64,000 nucleotides of DNA from Ecdyonurus torrentis (GCA_949318235.1 OX439137.1:4390322-4454321), one strand, 5' to 3'. Shown: positions 1 through 11,960, counted from the first letter of the stretch. Notes: generated from the letters alone by a model not told the origin. Numbers and translations: made by a program.

Positions 1-175
1 TATCATGATTAGAAAATATTTGAAATCAGAAGTAATTTAGTTTTAAAAATGATCCTGTTTTTCTATTTTATTATTATTAGCTATACCTATACCCGTTTAT
101 GTAAGTTAGTAATTTTACTGTTATATTTTGAATAACTTTGCTCTTTTTTTCAAACTAAATATTGTTACTACAGTT

Positions 176-400
176 CTCTCTGTCTGTCTGTCTCTGTCTC
201 TGTCTCTGTCTCTGTCTCTGTCTCTGTCTCTGTCTCTGTCTCTGTCTCTGTCTCTGTCTCTGTCTCTGTCTCTGTCTCTGTCTCTGTCTCTGTCTCTGTC
301 TCTGTCTCTGTCTCTGTCTCTCTCTTACTTCCTGTCTCTATCTTTCTGTCTCTGTCTCTCTATTTCTGTCTCTCAGCCTCTCCCCCTCTCTGTCTCCTTT
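176..400. repeat. (TGTCTC)n hexanucleotide microsatellite
   Basis: A hexanucleotide array of about 25 near-perfect TGTCTC units occupies the core to about position 325, followed by a decayed CT/TTTC-rich pyrimidine tail. It is a compound derivative of the CT dinucleotide arrays found elsewhere in the window. The Ser-Leu and Cys-Leu reading frames across it are artefacts of the repeat. Confidence 0.97.
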
Positions 401-529
401 TCTTTCTTTCCCTACATATTTGCATTAATAGCCATTCATTTTTTTAAAATTCAAATAATGATAATCTTTCACGTGAACCAAAAAAATTACGCAATTTATA
501 CTTTATAACAACGCCGTGACATGACATAC

Positions 530-727
530 GGTATAAATGTTAATGTTTTATTAAAAATTGCATAAATAATGCAGTATGTAACAACATAGCTAATTATTCT
601 ATAAAACAGTCGCTTTATACAATATAGAATAAATTATATATTTTAAATATGCAAATATTTATGTTAATAAATGTGGTTGAAATTAAGCTATAGCATTTTT
701 ATTGCGTATTTTATTTTTATTCGTGTT
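530..727 (+). mobile_element. Degenerate family B MITE copy
   Basis: The right end shows AGCTATAGCATTTTTATTGCG followed by a T/A-rich stretch ending in TTCGTGT, which fits the right terminus of family B (defined at 25590). The left end and interior are too decayed to align with certainty. Treat this as a probable old copy. Confidence 0.45.
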
Positions 728-729
728 TA

Positions 730-1038
730 TTTTCTGCTTTAATATTGGGACTTTTTCAACATTAATTTTTATAATTATTTTTTAAGTTTGTCATTTTTCA
801 GTGAAATTCTTAGTTCTTTGTGGTCACTAATATTTGTATAATATATAGGAAAGAAATTATCTAAATTATCTAACTTAAATACTAAAAAAAATGTATAATT
901 ATTTTATTGATATTCGAACCAGCCGACAAGATCTAAGTGAGGATCTTGACAGGACGAAAATTGTACTCAAGAATTAAAAAGAAAAAAAAAAAAAAAAAAA
1001 AAGCATTAATGTTAACACAAAATATTTTACTGTCTTTT
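730..1038. other. AT-rich background, no gene
   Basis: Only AT-rich sequence and a 19-base A run near 984-1002 are visible. A short stretch around 920-960 is less AT-rich but matches nothing else in the window. Confidence 0.7.
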
Positions 1039-1248
1039 CAGAATAAATAAATTATGTAATTTATGCTGTATAGAACACAATTATTGTTTTTATTTTGTTA
1101 TAACATAAGTAATTATGCTCAACATCTTAATTATTATGTTATAGTATAATTGATATACAATATATATGTATCATAAATTATTATATTATGCACATAAATG
1201 TTCTGCGTTGAGCTAGCATAATTATTACGTATTTATTTTTATTCATGT
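1039..1248 (+). mobile_element. Family B MITE copy
   Basis: The left end reads AATAAATTATGTAATTTATG and the right end reads GAGCTAGCATAATTATTACG before a T-rich terminus ending TTCATGT. Both match the family B consensus, and the copy has the usual length of about 210 bp. It has no coding capacity. Confidence 0.8.
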
Positions 1249-1940
1249 TACCCGTCTTTTAATTTATCTCTTTGGCCGTACAATAGGCGCATTATTTTTA
1301 TTATTATTACATATATGATTTAGTATGACAATTGTTCCATAATGCTAAAAGATATATGAAATTAATAAAAAACAAACAAACAAAAATGTATTTTTCCCTC
1401 CGTGACTGGGCTATAGCTCCGATAATTTTAGTTTGCAAAGTTTGCATATAATCGTGCACAGATATCGTCTATTTGAAATGGCAGTTTTTGGTATAAACGA
1501 AACGATTCTTTAAGAAGTATCAAAAATTCATAAATGTAACAGGTAACATAACATCCATTATTTTTAAAAATTTGTTGTAAAAATTGGTAAATTGTAGGTG
1601 AAAAATAGATAATATAACCGCTTATCATAAATTATTGAAAATTTTAATTTTTATCAGTTATAAAAACAAGTAGGTGTGAAATATAAAATTTGTTTTGTTT
1701 GTATAAGCTTTCATTTTAATTGTAGATACTGGGAAAACAAATGTTTACTCTCAATGCACAAATATTTAGAGAATATAACAATGATGTTCGTTAACCTTGT
1801 TCCCAGATCCAAAATATGAGCAACTTCATTTAAAAAGCATTAGGCGATCTTTATTTTTTCGTGTATTTTGGATTTTAGAGTCAAAAAAAGTAGAAAAGAA
1901 GGAGAGAAAGGGGAGGGGGGATTATAAACACATTAAAGAC
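1249..1940. other. AT-rich background, no gene
   Basis: No repeat family, RNA gene or convincing reading frame was recognised. A purine-rich patch lies at about 1885-1920. The two 61-66 residue open frames here have no recognisable features. Confidence 0.65.
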
Positions 1941-2250
1941 GTGGAACACCTGAAACAAAACAAAAAACTTGCTTTATACTAACATAACGGACAATCAACA
2001 TTGATTTGACCAAAGTCATTGATTTCTAATTTATTTTCCATTCACAAAAATGTGTTAAAATCCGTTAACGTCATAGAGCTCACTTGTTTTATACGCGCGT
2101 GGACCAGGCGAGCTGTGACGTCAGAGTCCGCATTTGTCATTTCGTATAAATGAAAAATAAATTAGAAATCAATGACTCCGGCCAAATCAACGTTGATATT
2201 TCAGTATTTTAGGATATTAGGCAAGTTTTTTGTTCGTGGTGTTCTACGCT
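1941..2250. mobile_element. Family C foldback MITE, copy 1
   Basis: The element is an imperfect palindrome of about 310 bp. The left end GTGGAACACCTGAAAC and the right end GTGGTGTTCTACGC are inverted, and the arms continue through ATCAACATTGATTTGACC on the left and GGCCAAATCAACGTTGATAT on the right. It aligns along its whole length with the copy at 22962. The centre is GC-rich and holds one TGACGTCA (2116-2123), and the matching left-arm site has decayed to TAACGTCA. It has no coding capacity. The fold could let the transcript form a long hairpin, but that is an inference. Confidence 0.88.
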
Positions 2251-2390
2251 TTTAAGCAAGAAGTGCGTCAAAGTAATGAATACTATATTATCAAATAGGT
2301 AGAGTGCTAGTGTCGGTGATTGATAACCGTATTTATTTGAGACTGCACGAAATTTTTAGTATGAGTAACAATTTTCAAATACTAACCTTT

Positions 2391-2700
2391 ATAGGGTAGT
2401 TTCATTCATGTTAAAGTCAACGCCATAAGTGAGTACTAAATAACATGGGCCAGTATAGGAAAATTACTAATTTTGCCAGTTTAAAAATACTTCGCAATAT
2501 TTTTGAGAACATTGATGCTGTTAACAGGTTGAACTATATAGTTTTTCATGTATGCAAGAAAAATAATAAACAAAAAAAAGCTAATTTTCCAAAGAAAATA
2601 CCCAAAAACTACATTTGTCCTATATGCTGAGCAATGTTATTCATTGCTCAAGAAGAGCATCGAAAAGCATTCAGAATGACGTCATGCGCACACACCCTAT
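2391..2700 (+). mobile_element. Family A MITE, copy 1 (complete)
   Basis: This is one of the best complete copies of the commonest long MITE here. Conserved blocks in order are ATAGGGTAGTTTCATTCATG, CGCCATAAGTGAGTACTAAA, TTTTGCCAGTTTAAAAATAC, a GCAATATTTTTGAGA block, CCTATATGCTGAGCAATG, and the right end ATGACGTCATGCGCACACAC followed by CCTAT. The two ends are imperfect long inverted repeats: GACGCCAT-type and CCTATGCTGAGCAATG-type blocks match across the element. Flanking TA suggests a TA target duplication. The 61-residue frame inside it is not a gene. Confidence 0.9.
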
Positions 2701-3185
2701 TACTACTTTGTCTCACAGTATAAATGAATAGTTTAATTTCAAAACTATATAGTTAGAAAAGTAAGGTATATAATTTATATCAATGATAGTATATAGAAAC
2801 ACTTCAATATCAAATATTGATAACTATTATCTGTGAATTATAAGTAGGTGCGAAGTATATCTTTATTTTAAAATTGCAGTTTGTAATGATAAAAAAACAA
2901 GGTCAAATCTCTCTGTTTGTTTACCGTATAATTATTTTTAATCTTTATCCACATTAAAGTCCTCTTTACATGGTGCAATATTTTTCATGGTACGATAAAT
3001 TTTAATGCCATCTATTCAAGTTTAATTATTTTTAGATTCAAAGTTGTAACCAGTTAATATACCGAACATGATTAATTTTCAATTAATTATATTAATGTTC
3101 AATTAATATGACAACATTTTCCATCTGCTGTACGCTCATAAAAGAAATGTTTACTCACAATTCAACGCAACTCATACGAAATGCG
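2701..3185. other. AT-rich background, no gene
   Basis: Nothing recognisable apart from AT-rich sequence. The last 60 bases (3120-3185) are slightly GC-richer and lead directly into the family D element. Confidence 0.6.
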
Positions 3186-3341
3186 CACTTCTCCTAATAC
3201 TAGTTCGAGCGGATACGGTGTAATTAACAATGTAAAGTCAACTGTGATTGGCTAGTAGGTTTATAACACGCTCTCTAATTGGTTTATCACCGCGGATATA
3301 CAGCTTTTGGCGAGAATGACCTTGTTTTGGCCAGATTGTAG
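3186..3341 (+). mobile_element. Family D MITE, copy 1
   Basis: About 155 bp align closely with 8674-8826, including AATACTAGTTCGAGCGGATA, AACAATGTAAAGTCAACTGT, GATTGGCTAGTAGGTTTATA and CAGCTTTTGGCG. Two inverted CCAAT boxes (ATTGG) and a TTTTGGCG motif lie in it. The ends in the second copy suggest short inverted termini TACACT/AGTGTA. It is non-coding. Confidence 0.85.
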
Positions 3342-3404
3342 TAACATATTATAAAACTAATTTATTTACTAATAAAAAATTGCAGCGCATTGACTATAAT
3401 TCAG

Positions 3405-3543
3405 AAGCAACTTTATTTAGGCTAACGTTAAACAATGTCACTCACATCTGCTTCCGTTTCAACGTACTGCGCATGTGTAGTACGTAGAAACGGAAGCGGA
3501 TGTGAGTGATTTTTCTAAAAATCGGCCTCAAAACAGGTTGCTT
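3405..3543. mobile_element. Family E hairpin element, copy 1
   Basis: The core at 3438-3509 is a near-perfect hairpin. TCACTCACATCTGCTTCCG pairs with CGGAAGCGGATGTGAGTGA, and the arms run about 30 bp to GTAC around a loop TGCGCATGTGTA. Weaker flanking arms (CAACTTTATTTAGGC against GCCTCAAAACAGGTTG) extend the palindrome to about 140 bp. The same structure occurs at 27574. It carries no reading frame. Confidence 0.88.
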
Positions 3544-4073
3544 TCTCTATTAGTTAATAAAACAGAATTTCAATTTTCATATCTCTTTCTCCTTAATATA
3601 ATTTATTGTTCAGTATTCTGAAATTCTTATAAATATATAGGAAAGGTTACAAAAAGTAACTTCTGAATTATAGAGATAAAAGGTCTCCAAAATACAGCCC
3701 TTAAAATCGACAGTATTTATCAAAATTACTCACAACAAAAACAAAGTATTTTATATGATAATAACATTATATATATTCAATTATTTTATATAAAAGCCAA
3801 TAATTAATAAAAAAAAAAATTTTTAAATTATATTATTAATATAATTAAAAATTCTATATAAATTTGTAATAGGATTTATTAAAATTTAATTTTGTATTGA
3901 AAAAAAATACTGATTGCGAGTACTATACAAACAAAATTAAAAAGTTATTATTATTTTTTTTATATTTAAAGTGAAAGAAATTTAATTAATATCGAAAATA
4001 TATGAGAGGAAAATTTTAAATGCTAAAGTTTACGTTTATATCTATTTTATAAAGTGATGCTTATGAAGCTTTT

Positions 4074-4077
<4 letters not shown>
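3544..4077. other. AT-rich background, no gene
   Basis: Extremely AT-rich, with short A and T runs. No repeat shared with the rest of the window was found. Confidence 0.65.

Positions 4078-4156
<79 letters not shown>
4078..4156. repeat. (CT)n microsatellite
   Basis: Uninterrupted CT dinucleotide array of about 39 units. Confidence 0.98.
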
Positions 4157-5549
<1,393 letters not shown>

Positions 5550-5757
5550 CTATAGAGGGTGTTTCACTATGTAGTGATATTAAATATATATTTCAATATC
5601 TCCGTGAATTTTTGGGCTATTTGGATGAAATTACCATCTAAAGATAGGAAAAACTTGCACATTTTTCTAATATTTTGGGTGGTGGTTTCATCTAAATAGC
5701 CCACAAATTTACGGAGATATTCAATTTCAATAATTATTACTATATAGAAATAGGGTC
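5550..5757. mobile_element. Palindromic element I (foldback MITE)
   Basis: Two 36-bp arms at 5595-5630 and 5686-5721 are almost perfectly inverted: ATATCTCCGTGAATTTTTGG against its mirror at the right, each ending in ATGAAA/TTTCAT. They surround a 55-bp spacer. The inverted similarity continues outward in weaker form (GGTGTTTCACTATGTAGTGA against ACTATATAGAAATAGGGT). It occurs once here, so the family is defined by its palindrome alone. Confidence 0.75.
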
Positions 5758-6576
5758 TGTAAAAACAGGGCATTTGGAACTAAAAACCACCCTTTTAATT
5801 TTTTTTTTCAATATTTATTTGTTTCTTGTGTGATTATCATTGTGATCTATTTTATTCTTTTACTCAAAATATTAACAAACACCCCCCCCCCCCCCTTTCT
5901 AAATACAAATTAACTAAAAAAATAATAAAACTAACTATCCATATTAAAAAGACAGTTCAAAATTTGTATCACCATTGCATATACTATAAAAGTTATAATT
6001 AAAAATATAGGATTGATTCCAAATAAATATACTATGATATCTTGTCAAAATTTTATTAATTAAATAAACTGATACGCGAAAGTTCATGTTTTATTGACCT
6101 AATGAGTATAAAATTTATTGCTTTTTTTTTTTTATCTCTGCCAGACATACAGTATGAACATAAAACATAATCAATCAATAAAAAATAATTTTATTGTCAA
6201 TTTTGCACTACTTTTTTTTTTTTTTTTTTACACATTTTTATTATAAAGCTATAACTAATTTATATATATATATAGCATATAGCTATACAACATTTCCTTG
6301 TTTTTGTACTATATATATCATTTTTTTCCATTAAATATTTTTTTACTAAAAATACGGTAAAAAATGGATTTTATAATCATTATTTTTACGTTTGTTAAAA
6401 AGTTTTACCATGTTTTCATTATTTTTTTATTATTATTATTTTTACATTATAAGTAAAATTGTAATTTTTACTGTAATAACAGTTGATTTTAGACACTTTT
6501 TCATTTATACAAATATTAAGTATAATTAGAAATTATGTTAATTCTAATTTTTAAACGAATAAATTTTTATGGCACC
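5758..6576. other. AT-rich background with a C15 run
   Basis: Holds a run of about 15 C at 5881-5895, an isolated G/C homopolymer, plus several T runs. No gene or shared repeat. Confidence 0.7.
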
Positions 6577-7025
6577 TATAGGGTGGTTTATATAGAGTCT
6601 ATGTGTTCATGTTAAAGTTGACGCCATGTTGGATCACGCAATAACAATAATAATAACTCAATAGGATTTTTTTAGCACTGGCATATTTTTGCCTGTTTAA
6701 AAATACTATACTCGACTCAAAAAACCTGAGTTACCTGCCGTTCGACCTTTTACAGTATCGCCCATCCACCCCCCTTCTCCTCAAATGTGACAATGGGCGA
6801 TACTTTAGGCATGCCCGGTTTAAATCGACTGAGTTTTTTTGAGTCGAGTATATATATAAGCAATATTTTTGGGAGCATAAATGTTATTAATATATAGGTT
6901 GATTTAGTATCACAAGTATATGCGAGAAAAATAATAAAAATAAAAATTAGCTGATTCATAAAAATGACATTTGTCGTATGCTGAGCAATGCTATTCATTG
7001 CTCCAGTATGGCGTCGAAGTATAGA
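6577..7025 (+). mobile_element. Family A MITE, copy 2, interrupted by element F
   Basis: Family A blocks (TATAGGGTGGTTTATA, CATGTTAAAGTTGACGCCAT, GCCTGTTTAAAAATAC) stop at about 6706. They resume at AAGCAATATTTTTGGGAGCA after the nested element at 6707-6852. The right half continues to GAGCAATGCTATTCATTGCT and ATGGCGTCGAAGT. Removing the insertion restores normal family A spacing. Confidence 0.88.
6707..6852 (-). mobile_element. Family F MITE, copy 1, nested in family A
   Basis: Perfect terminal inverted repeats of about 20 bp begin TATACTCGACTCAAAAAACC and return as TTTTTTGAGTCGAGTATA. A weaker internal inverted pair is present (GTATCGCCCAT against ATGGGCGATAC). The element is 146 bp and is flanked by TA on both sides, as expected for TA-targeting mariner-like MITEs. 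The second copy at 52617 is in the opposite orientation. Confidence 0.92.
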
Positions 7026-7555
7026 GCTATAAACTAATTTGTAAGTCTATTATGAAAGTATGTATCTAAATTAAGTTTAGTAATAATTTTGGACTATTAT
7101 TGCATTTATTAATAATAATAATAATAAAAAAAAAAGTAAATAATGACTAGACCAATGCTAGTTGGAACAACCCATATGAACTGTATGGGTTAATACAATT
7201 TAATATTTCTTAATTAAAGAAAATTTAAGCTTAAATACCGTACATATAATCGTCTTATTTCTTCAATAATATTCTATAAAATACAATTGAAATTATATAA
7301 TATATTCATTGATATTTTAACTGATAAAATAAACAAATAAGAATAATACGTATATATTATCTTATAATACTTATATACAGTATACCAAAAATTATTATAC
7401 TTTTATAAAATGTAATTTGAATTATAAGGTATTACAGTTATATATAAGCTGATTGACTTTTTTTTTTTTACATAATATTTTATTTTTGTTGTTCTTACTT
7501 TTTAGAGACTTATAGTTTTAATCCTTTAGTAACCGTAAGTAAGAAGCATTTTTAA

Positions 7556-7558
<3 letters not shown>
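7026..7558. other. AT-rich background, no gene
   Basis: Contains a short ATA triplet run near 7108-7125 and A/T-rich sequence. Nothing else was recognised. Confidence 0.65.

Positions 7559-7606
<48 letters not shown>
7559..7606. repeat. (CT)n microsatellite, one interruption
   Basis: CT dinucleotide array with one TTCT interruption near 7588. Confidence 0.97.
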
Positions 7607-7898
7607 CGTCTTTTTGACTGACGCCCATTAGCCCTATACACTACAATACCATGTAAACATCCCATACAATAAGGTCTAAATTTATATATTATTAAAACAT
7701 AAAACTAAGCTTTATATATTTTTTGTGTCAAGTGCTTTTTTTATTTATTTATATATTTTTTTCTTTTAAGACCTTTTTTTCAACTTCAAATCCTAATACC
7801 TGATTGTTAAATATGATGTCAATGCTTTATAAGTACACGGTGAAAAATAGACAGTAATATTGGTAATGATAACTCTATTACTGCACTTTTTTTTTTAA

Positions 7899-8097
7899 TA
7901 CACGGAAAAAAATTACTTACTAATGGCAAGTACATGAACCTGTATTTTGCAATAGATACACTTGAATTTGGAACAGGTAGTTATAATTTACAATACCTCT
8001 TAATCTAAGTGAGTCACAACTTTATTGTTGCACATTGTACCTGCATTAGGTATTACATTTTACCTATTACATTTTTAGTACTAATTTTTTGCGTGTA
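7899..8097. mobile_element. MITE Q with TACACG termini
   Basis: The 199-bp segment begins TACACGGAAAAAAATTACTT and ends ACTAATTTTTTGCGTGTA. These are inverted repeats over about 20 bp with few mismatches. The interior repeats an AACCTG/ACAGGTA motif in both orientations. The TACACGGAAA end resembles those of family B and element R, suggesting related transposase recognition. Only one copy is seen. Confidence 0.75.
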
Positions 8098-8673
8098 AAC
8101 ACTAAAAAAAAAATGGTGAATTACTTTAGTTACGAATTCTATCTTATTTGAGATTACACTTTTGAGTTATTATGAGCAGCTAAAATAATTCATTTTAGCA
8201 AATTATTAAAAATAGTTAATATAACTATAAATAGCCTAAAATAACTGAAAACAACTTAAATTAGCTATTTTTAATAATTCTGAAGTAATACACAATTTAA
8301 TTGAATGACGTCATGGTGAAAAGAAGTAATAATATTTTCACTTTGTCTACAAGTCCAATAAAAATAATGAAATTGATTTGAAATGAAAATTTTAGTACAA
8401 TGCAAATTGTGACCCGGTTTATGGGAATGTAAATAGAGACTGATAATAAAAGAGTTAACAATGCTATAGCTCAACAATGTTGAACAGCATTTACTTTTCA
8501 CTAATGAAGGAGTCAAGCTCGACTGCAAAATCATTTTGTTGTACACCATAATAGTAAAGCTGTAGACAGGACACCCATAAACAAAGCATTATGTTGTATA
8601 GAATCACATAATATATTGTGCGGACAAAGAATGGAAAACGCACAATACAAAAATAAAATAATAATATTATGTA
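8098..8673. other. AT-rich background with an isolated TGACGTCA
   Basis: No shared repeat. A TGACGTCA palindrome lies at 8306-8313 outside any recognised element. Minus-strand open frames of 75-92 residues have no recognisable domain. Confidence 0.55.
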
Positions 8674-8826
8674 CACTTCTCCCAATACTAGTTCGAGCGG
8701 ATCCAGTGTAATTAACAATGTAAAGTCAACTGTGATTGGCTAGTAGGTTTATAACAAGCTTTCTGATTGGTTTAGCACCACGGATACAGCTTTTGGCGGG
8801 AACGACCTTGTTTTGGCTAGAGTGTA
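8674..8826 (+). mobile_element. Family D MITE, copy 2
   Basis: Close match to 3186-3341. The ends TACACTTCT and TAGAGTGTA form short inverted repeats, with TA flanks on the right. It keeps two ATTGG boxes (GATTGGCTAG and TGATTGGTTT) and a TTTTGGCGGGAA motif, which matches the classical E2F site form. Confidence 0.87.
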
Positions 8827-8911
8827 TATATATGAAGTAATTTTATTATTATTTTTACACTCTAAAAATATAAGCGTTAAAAAAAAAGATTAGTTCATGT
8901 ATAAGTAGTGT

Positions 8912-8998
8912 ATGCATAGTTTTGCAATGTTTTAAATATTGTAAAAAAAAAAAAAAAAAAAAAAGTTATGACGTCACTAAATTCAATGCTCTGCAGTT
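8912..8998 (+). mobile_element. Family J arm fragment
   Basis: ATAGTTTTGCAATGTTTTAA, then an A23 run, then GTTATGACGTCACTAA corresponds to the left arm of the family J foldback at 40430. An A-run replaces its ATTGTGGAATCAACG segment. The inverted partner arm is absent, so this is a solo arm. It carries TGACGTCA at 8969-8976. Confidence 0.7.
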
Positions 8999-9331
8999 AA
9001 GTAATTATTCAATGCAGCAAAAATTGCAGCAGGAAAATTCTTTTCTTTTCTCGTGAGATTTTCAACAAAACATTTATAAATTTATTTATATTATATAATT
9101 TTTGTTTATTATCTGAATTTGAATATAAAGTTTTTTTTTTTTTTGATTCATATTTTAAATTTTAAGTCATGGTTTATATAGAAAATTGTGAATATTATGA
9201 CTCTACAGCTGATTCTTAGTACATGAACTATGTACGGACTATGTTTGCATGCTAAGGTGTTAAGTAGGTGATAACACGAATGTATTATCACATTTCATAC
9301 TGATAACAACTCGACTTCACTCGCAAAAACA

Positions 9332-9363
<32 letters not shown>

Positions 9364-9860
9364 AATCTCAACCTTACAACGTTTTTATTATATTATAGTA
9401 CACATAAGCAAAGTAAATTATTTTATTACATTCCATATTATTTTATTATATATTATATGTTTCATTCTTTTTCTTTTTTTCTGTCTCTTTTTTTGATTGC
9501 GTGATTATATTAAATAAATATTAATTAGTAACTTTAAATGGTATACAGTGAAATAGTTTTATTTAATGGTTCTTTGCTCTTTTAATAGTTCTTTGATTGC
9601 ATTATGTAATAAAGCCACTGCATTTTCATGCAATTATGTTTATTGCACTTTTAAAATACTGCAGTGTGTGAAAAAGTCGTAAAGTAATTCACTTTTTATG
9701 TTGTCAACGCCAATAATAATTTTATGTTATAATTTTACGTACTACCAATTTATGGGTACTGTATGCTCTTGAAATGGGTACAGAGCATATATATACTTTA
9801 TAATATTTAGGTAGAACTCTAAACTTCATAATACTTAGCATGCTTGTATCGATTCCTATA
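8999..9860. other. AT-rich background with short CT arrays
   Basis: Contains a short imperfect (CT)n array at about 9331-9362 and otherwise AT-rich sequence. No gene or shared repeat. Confidence 0.65.
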
Positions 9861-10070
9861 CTAAAGCCTCTACTGACAGGGTTGGTTTAACACTCAAGGG
9901 GCCTCGTCTGCAATAGGGGTGTAACACTCTTTCTAGGGGCCACAAACGGGGACGTAACACCCTGGTTACGCCCCTTTTTGGGCCTTAGGGTCCTCCAAAC
10001 AGGGAAGGCCACGTCCGCTATCGTGGACTAGCACTTATGGCCAGCCCGAGCCTGGCTGAATGCTTAGTAA
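9861..10070. other. GC-rich island N
   Basis: About 200 bp are clearly GC-richer than the surroundings. They hold several GGGG/CCCC blocks, the sequence CACCCTGGTTACGCCCC, and a small hairpin CCACG(8-base loop)CGTGG at 10009-10026. No open frame of useful size, no tRNA structure and no second copy were found. It could be an old retroposon or a fragment of foreign repeat. Function unknown. Confidence 0.5.
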
Positions 10071-10232
10071 AAATACATTCATGGTTTGAAGCATGACAAT
10101 TAATGCATTTTCTATGTATAATCGTGATATAATAAACATTTGTAGGTTGTGAGTAAACATTTTCTCTAATAAATATACCGAATCCAAATGAAAAACTACC
10201 TATAAAGGCTTATGAGAGTATTGAGAGTTTTG

Positions 10233-10550
10233 TATAGGGTGCATACATTTATGTTAAAGTTCACACCATATTGGATCACTAAATAACATGGGTTGCATAG
10301 AAAAATGACTCACTTTTCCAGTTTAAAAATACTAAGCAATATTTTTGAGAGCTTTGATGTTGTTATAGGTTTTGTATTAGTATTTCAAGCATTTTAAGTA
10401 TGCGAGAATAATAATAATAACTAAAAATTAACCGATTTCCCAAAGAAAATAGCCAAAAATGAAGATTTTCCTATGCTGAGCAATGTTATTTTTTACTCAA
10501 GTATGGCGTCCAAGTGTATTTAATATAACTTCATGCGTTTACACCCATAG
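10233..10550 (+). mobile_element. Family A MITE, copy 3 (complete, diverged)
   Basis: Runs from TATAGGGTGCATACATTTAT to ACTTCATGCGTTTACACCCATA. All family blocks are present in order. The usual TGACGTCA near the right end has decayed to TAACTTCA, so the site is lost in this copy. Confidence 0.87.
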
Positions 10551-11139
10551 GGCTGTTTTGCATTTGAATTTGGTACACTCAGAAAATAAATGTCTGCTCA
10601 CAAAGTACAAATTTTGTTGGAAATTATTAGAATTTATTCTATGAAGAAAAATAGCCAAAATAAGACAAGCAATTTGAATGCAAAGAATAATAATGTAATC
10701 AAAATCATCCACTGGAAGATTCAAATATTTTCTATATAATAAATGAATATATGAATTTTATATACGTTAAAAGGTTTCAAAAAAAAAAAAAAATCAAGCA
10801 TATCCCGTTATCAGGTGGTTGCTAATTCTCACATTATGATAAGAAAAAAAAGTGTTGCTCGCTCTACTCATAGCTGATTACACATTCAAGCGATCATTCA
10901 AATCTACTGACATTTTGATATTGATAACAAACTGTAACACAAAAACACACCAAGCCTAATTTTAACACTGCAATCTCTTTTTTATATATATTGAAATTTT
11001 GCTCACTTATTTATTCATGTATAGAAATACAAATGTCATTTTTATCAATGATTGAATGATTTAATTATTTCATAATTTTCAGTTTTGCTTTTTAATTTAT
11101 GGTTATGTGCGATTCAACGTGTATTATAGATTATAAAAT
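10551..11139. other. AT-rich background, no gene
   Basis: No shared repeat was found. A run of A at about 10780-10792. The 61-residue minus-strand frame is not supported. Confidence 0.6.
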
Positions 11140-11259
11140 GTTCTTGACGTCGTAACTGTCGTTACCTGTTTACTACGTTTATACATAATTATGGTTTATG
11201 GTCGATCATTGTTATTTCTTATTTTAGAACTTTGAACTTGATAAAAATGAAAGAAACTC

Positions 11260-11290
<31 letters not shown>

Positions 11291-11407
11291 CCATACGAAA
11301 CATGCGACTCACTTTTACGGGCTGAAAAAAAAAAAATCAACCAATGAACATGTCTTATTTTGTTGGTCAGCCAATCACTGTTATTGAGATTTACTTTACA
11401 GAACAAG
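11140..11407 (-). mobile_element. Repeat family K, copy 1 (inverted relative to 35135)
   Basis: About 260 bp align in reverse orientation with 35135-35364. Shared blocks include CTGTAAAGTA, CAGTGATTGGCTGACC, AACAAAATAAGACA, GCATGTTTCGTATGGAAC and AACGTAGTAAACA. An A-run of about 27 bases sits in the middle here. The TGACGTCA of copy 2 appears as TGACGTCG at 11145. Inverted CCAAT boxes (CAATCACTG and ACCAATGAAC side) are conserved. Confidence 0.85.
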
Positions 11408-11765
11408 CTAAAGGGAAAATTTTTAAAATATAAAAATGTAAATTTTACACAGTAAGCTCTATACCAGACCAAAATTAACATAAAACAAAAACATAGATGA
11501 CTCTTGATAGTAATAGACCTATAATGACCCTTGCTAATGACGTGCCCTGATTATGTAAAGTTGCCTTATTAAGAATAATTTTAAGGCTTTATTAATGTGT
11601 TAAATATGTACTTCTGACAAAAATTTCAGGATATTTCAGGATACTCCGCAGTCCGCACTATATTATTGATGCGAGATAAACTTTTTGAAATTAATACTAT
11701 GTGCCTTAAAATTTAAAACTTTATTCTGCATTATTTTTTCTTAAGTTGAAAAATTACTTAATTTG
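11408..11765. other. AT-rich background, no gene
   Basis: AT-rich; a short direct repeat of CAGGATATTT at about 11628-11643 is visible. Nothing else recognised. Confidence 0.55.
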
Positions 11766-11920
11766 CACCTGTTTTAAATTTTTATTATTTCTTTTTAATA
11801 GTGATAAATTAAGTAGCTTTTTTTCTAATATTTGGGAAGCTAATATAATATATTTTAGTGAATTTATTATTTTTTAATTCTGCAGATTACAAATGTTAGC
11901 CTCTCTCTATTATTCAAAGA

Positions 11921-11960
<40 letters not shown>

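Noticed and set aside
128..508. Long Ser-Leu/Cys-Leu frames
   Set aside because: They are a TGTCTC microsatellite read in frame; no coding signature outside it.
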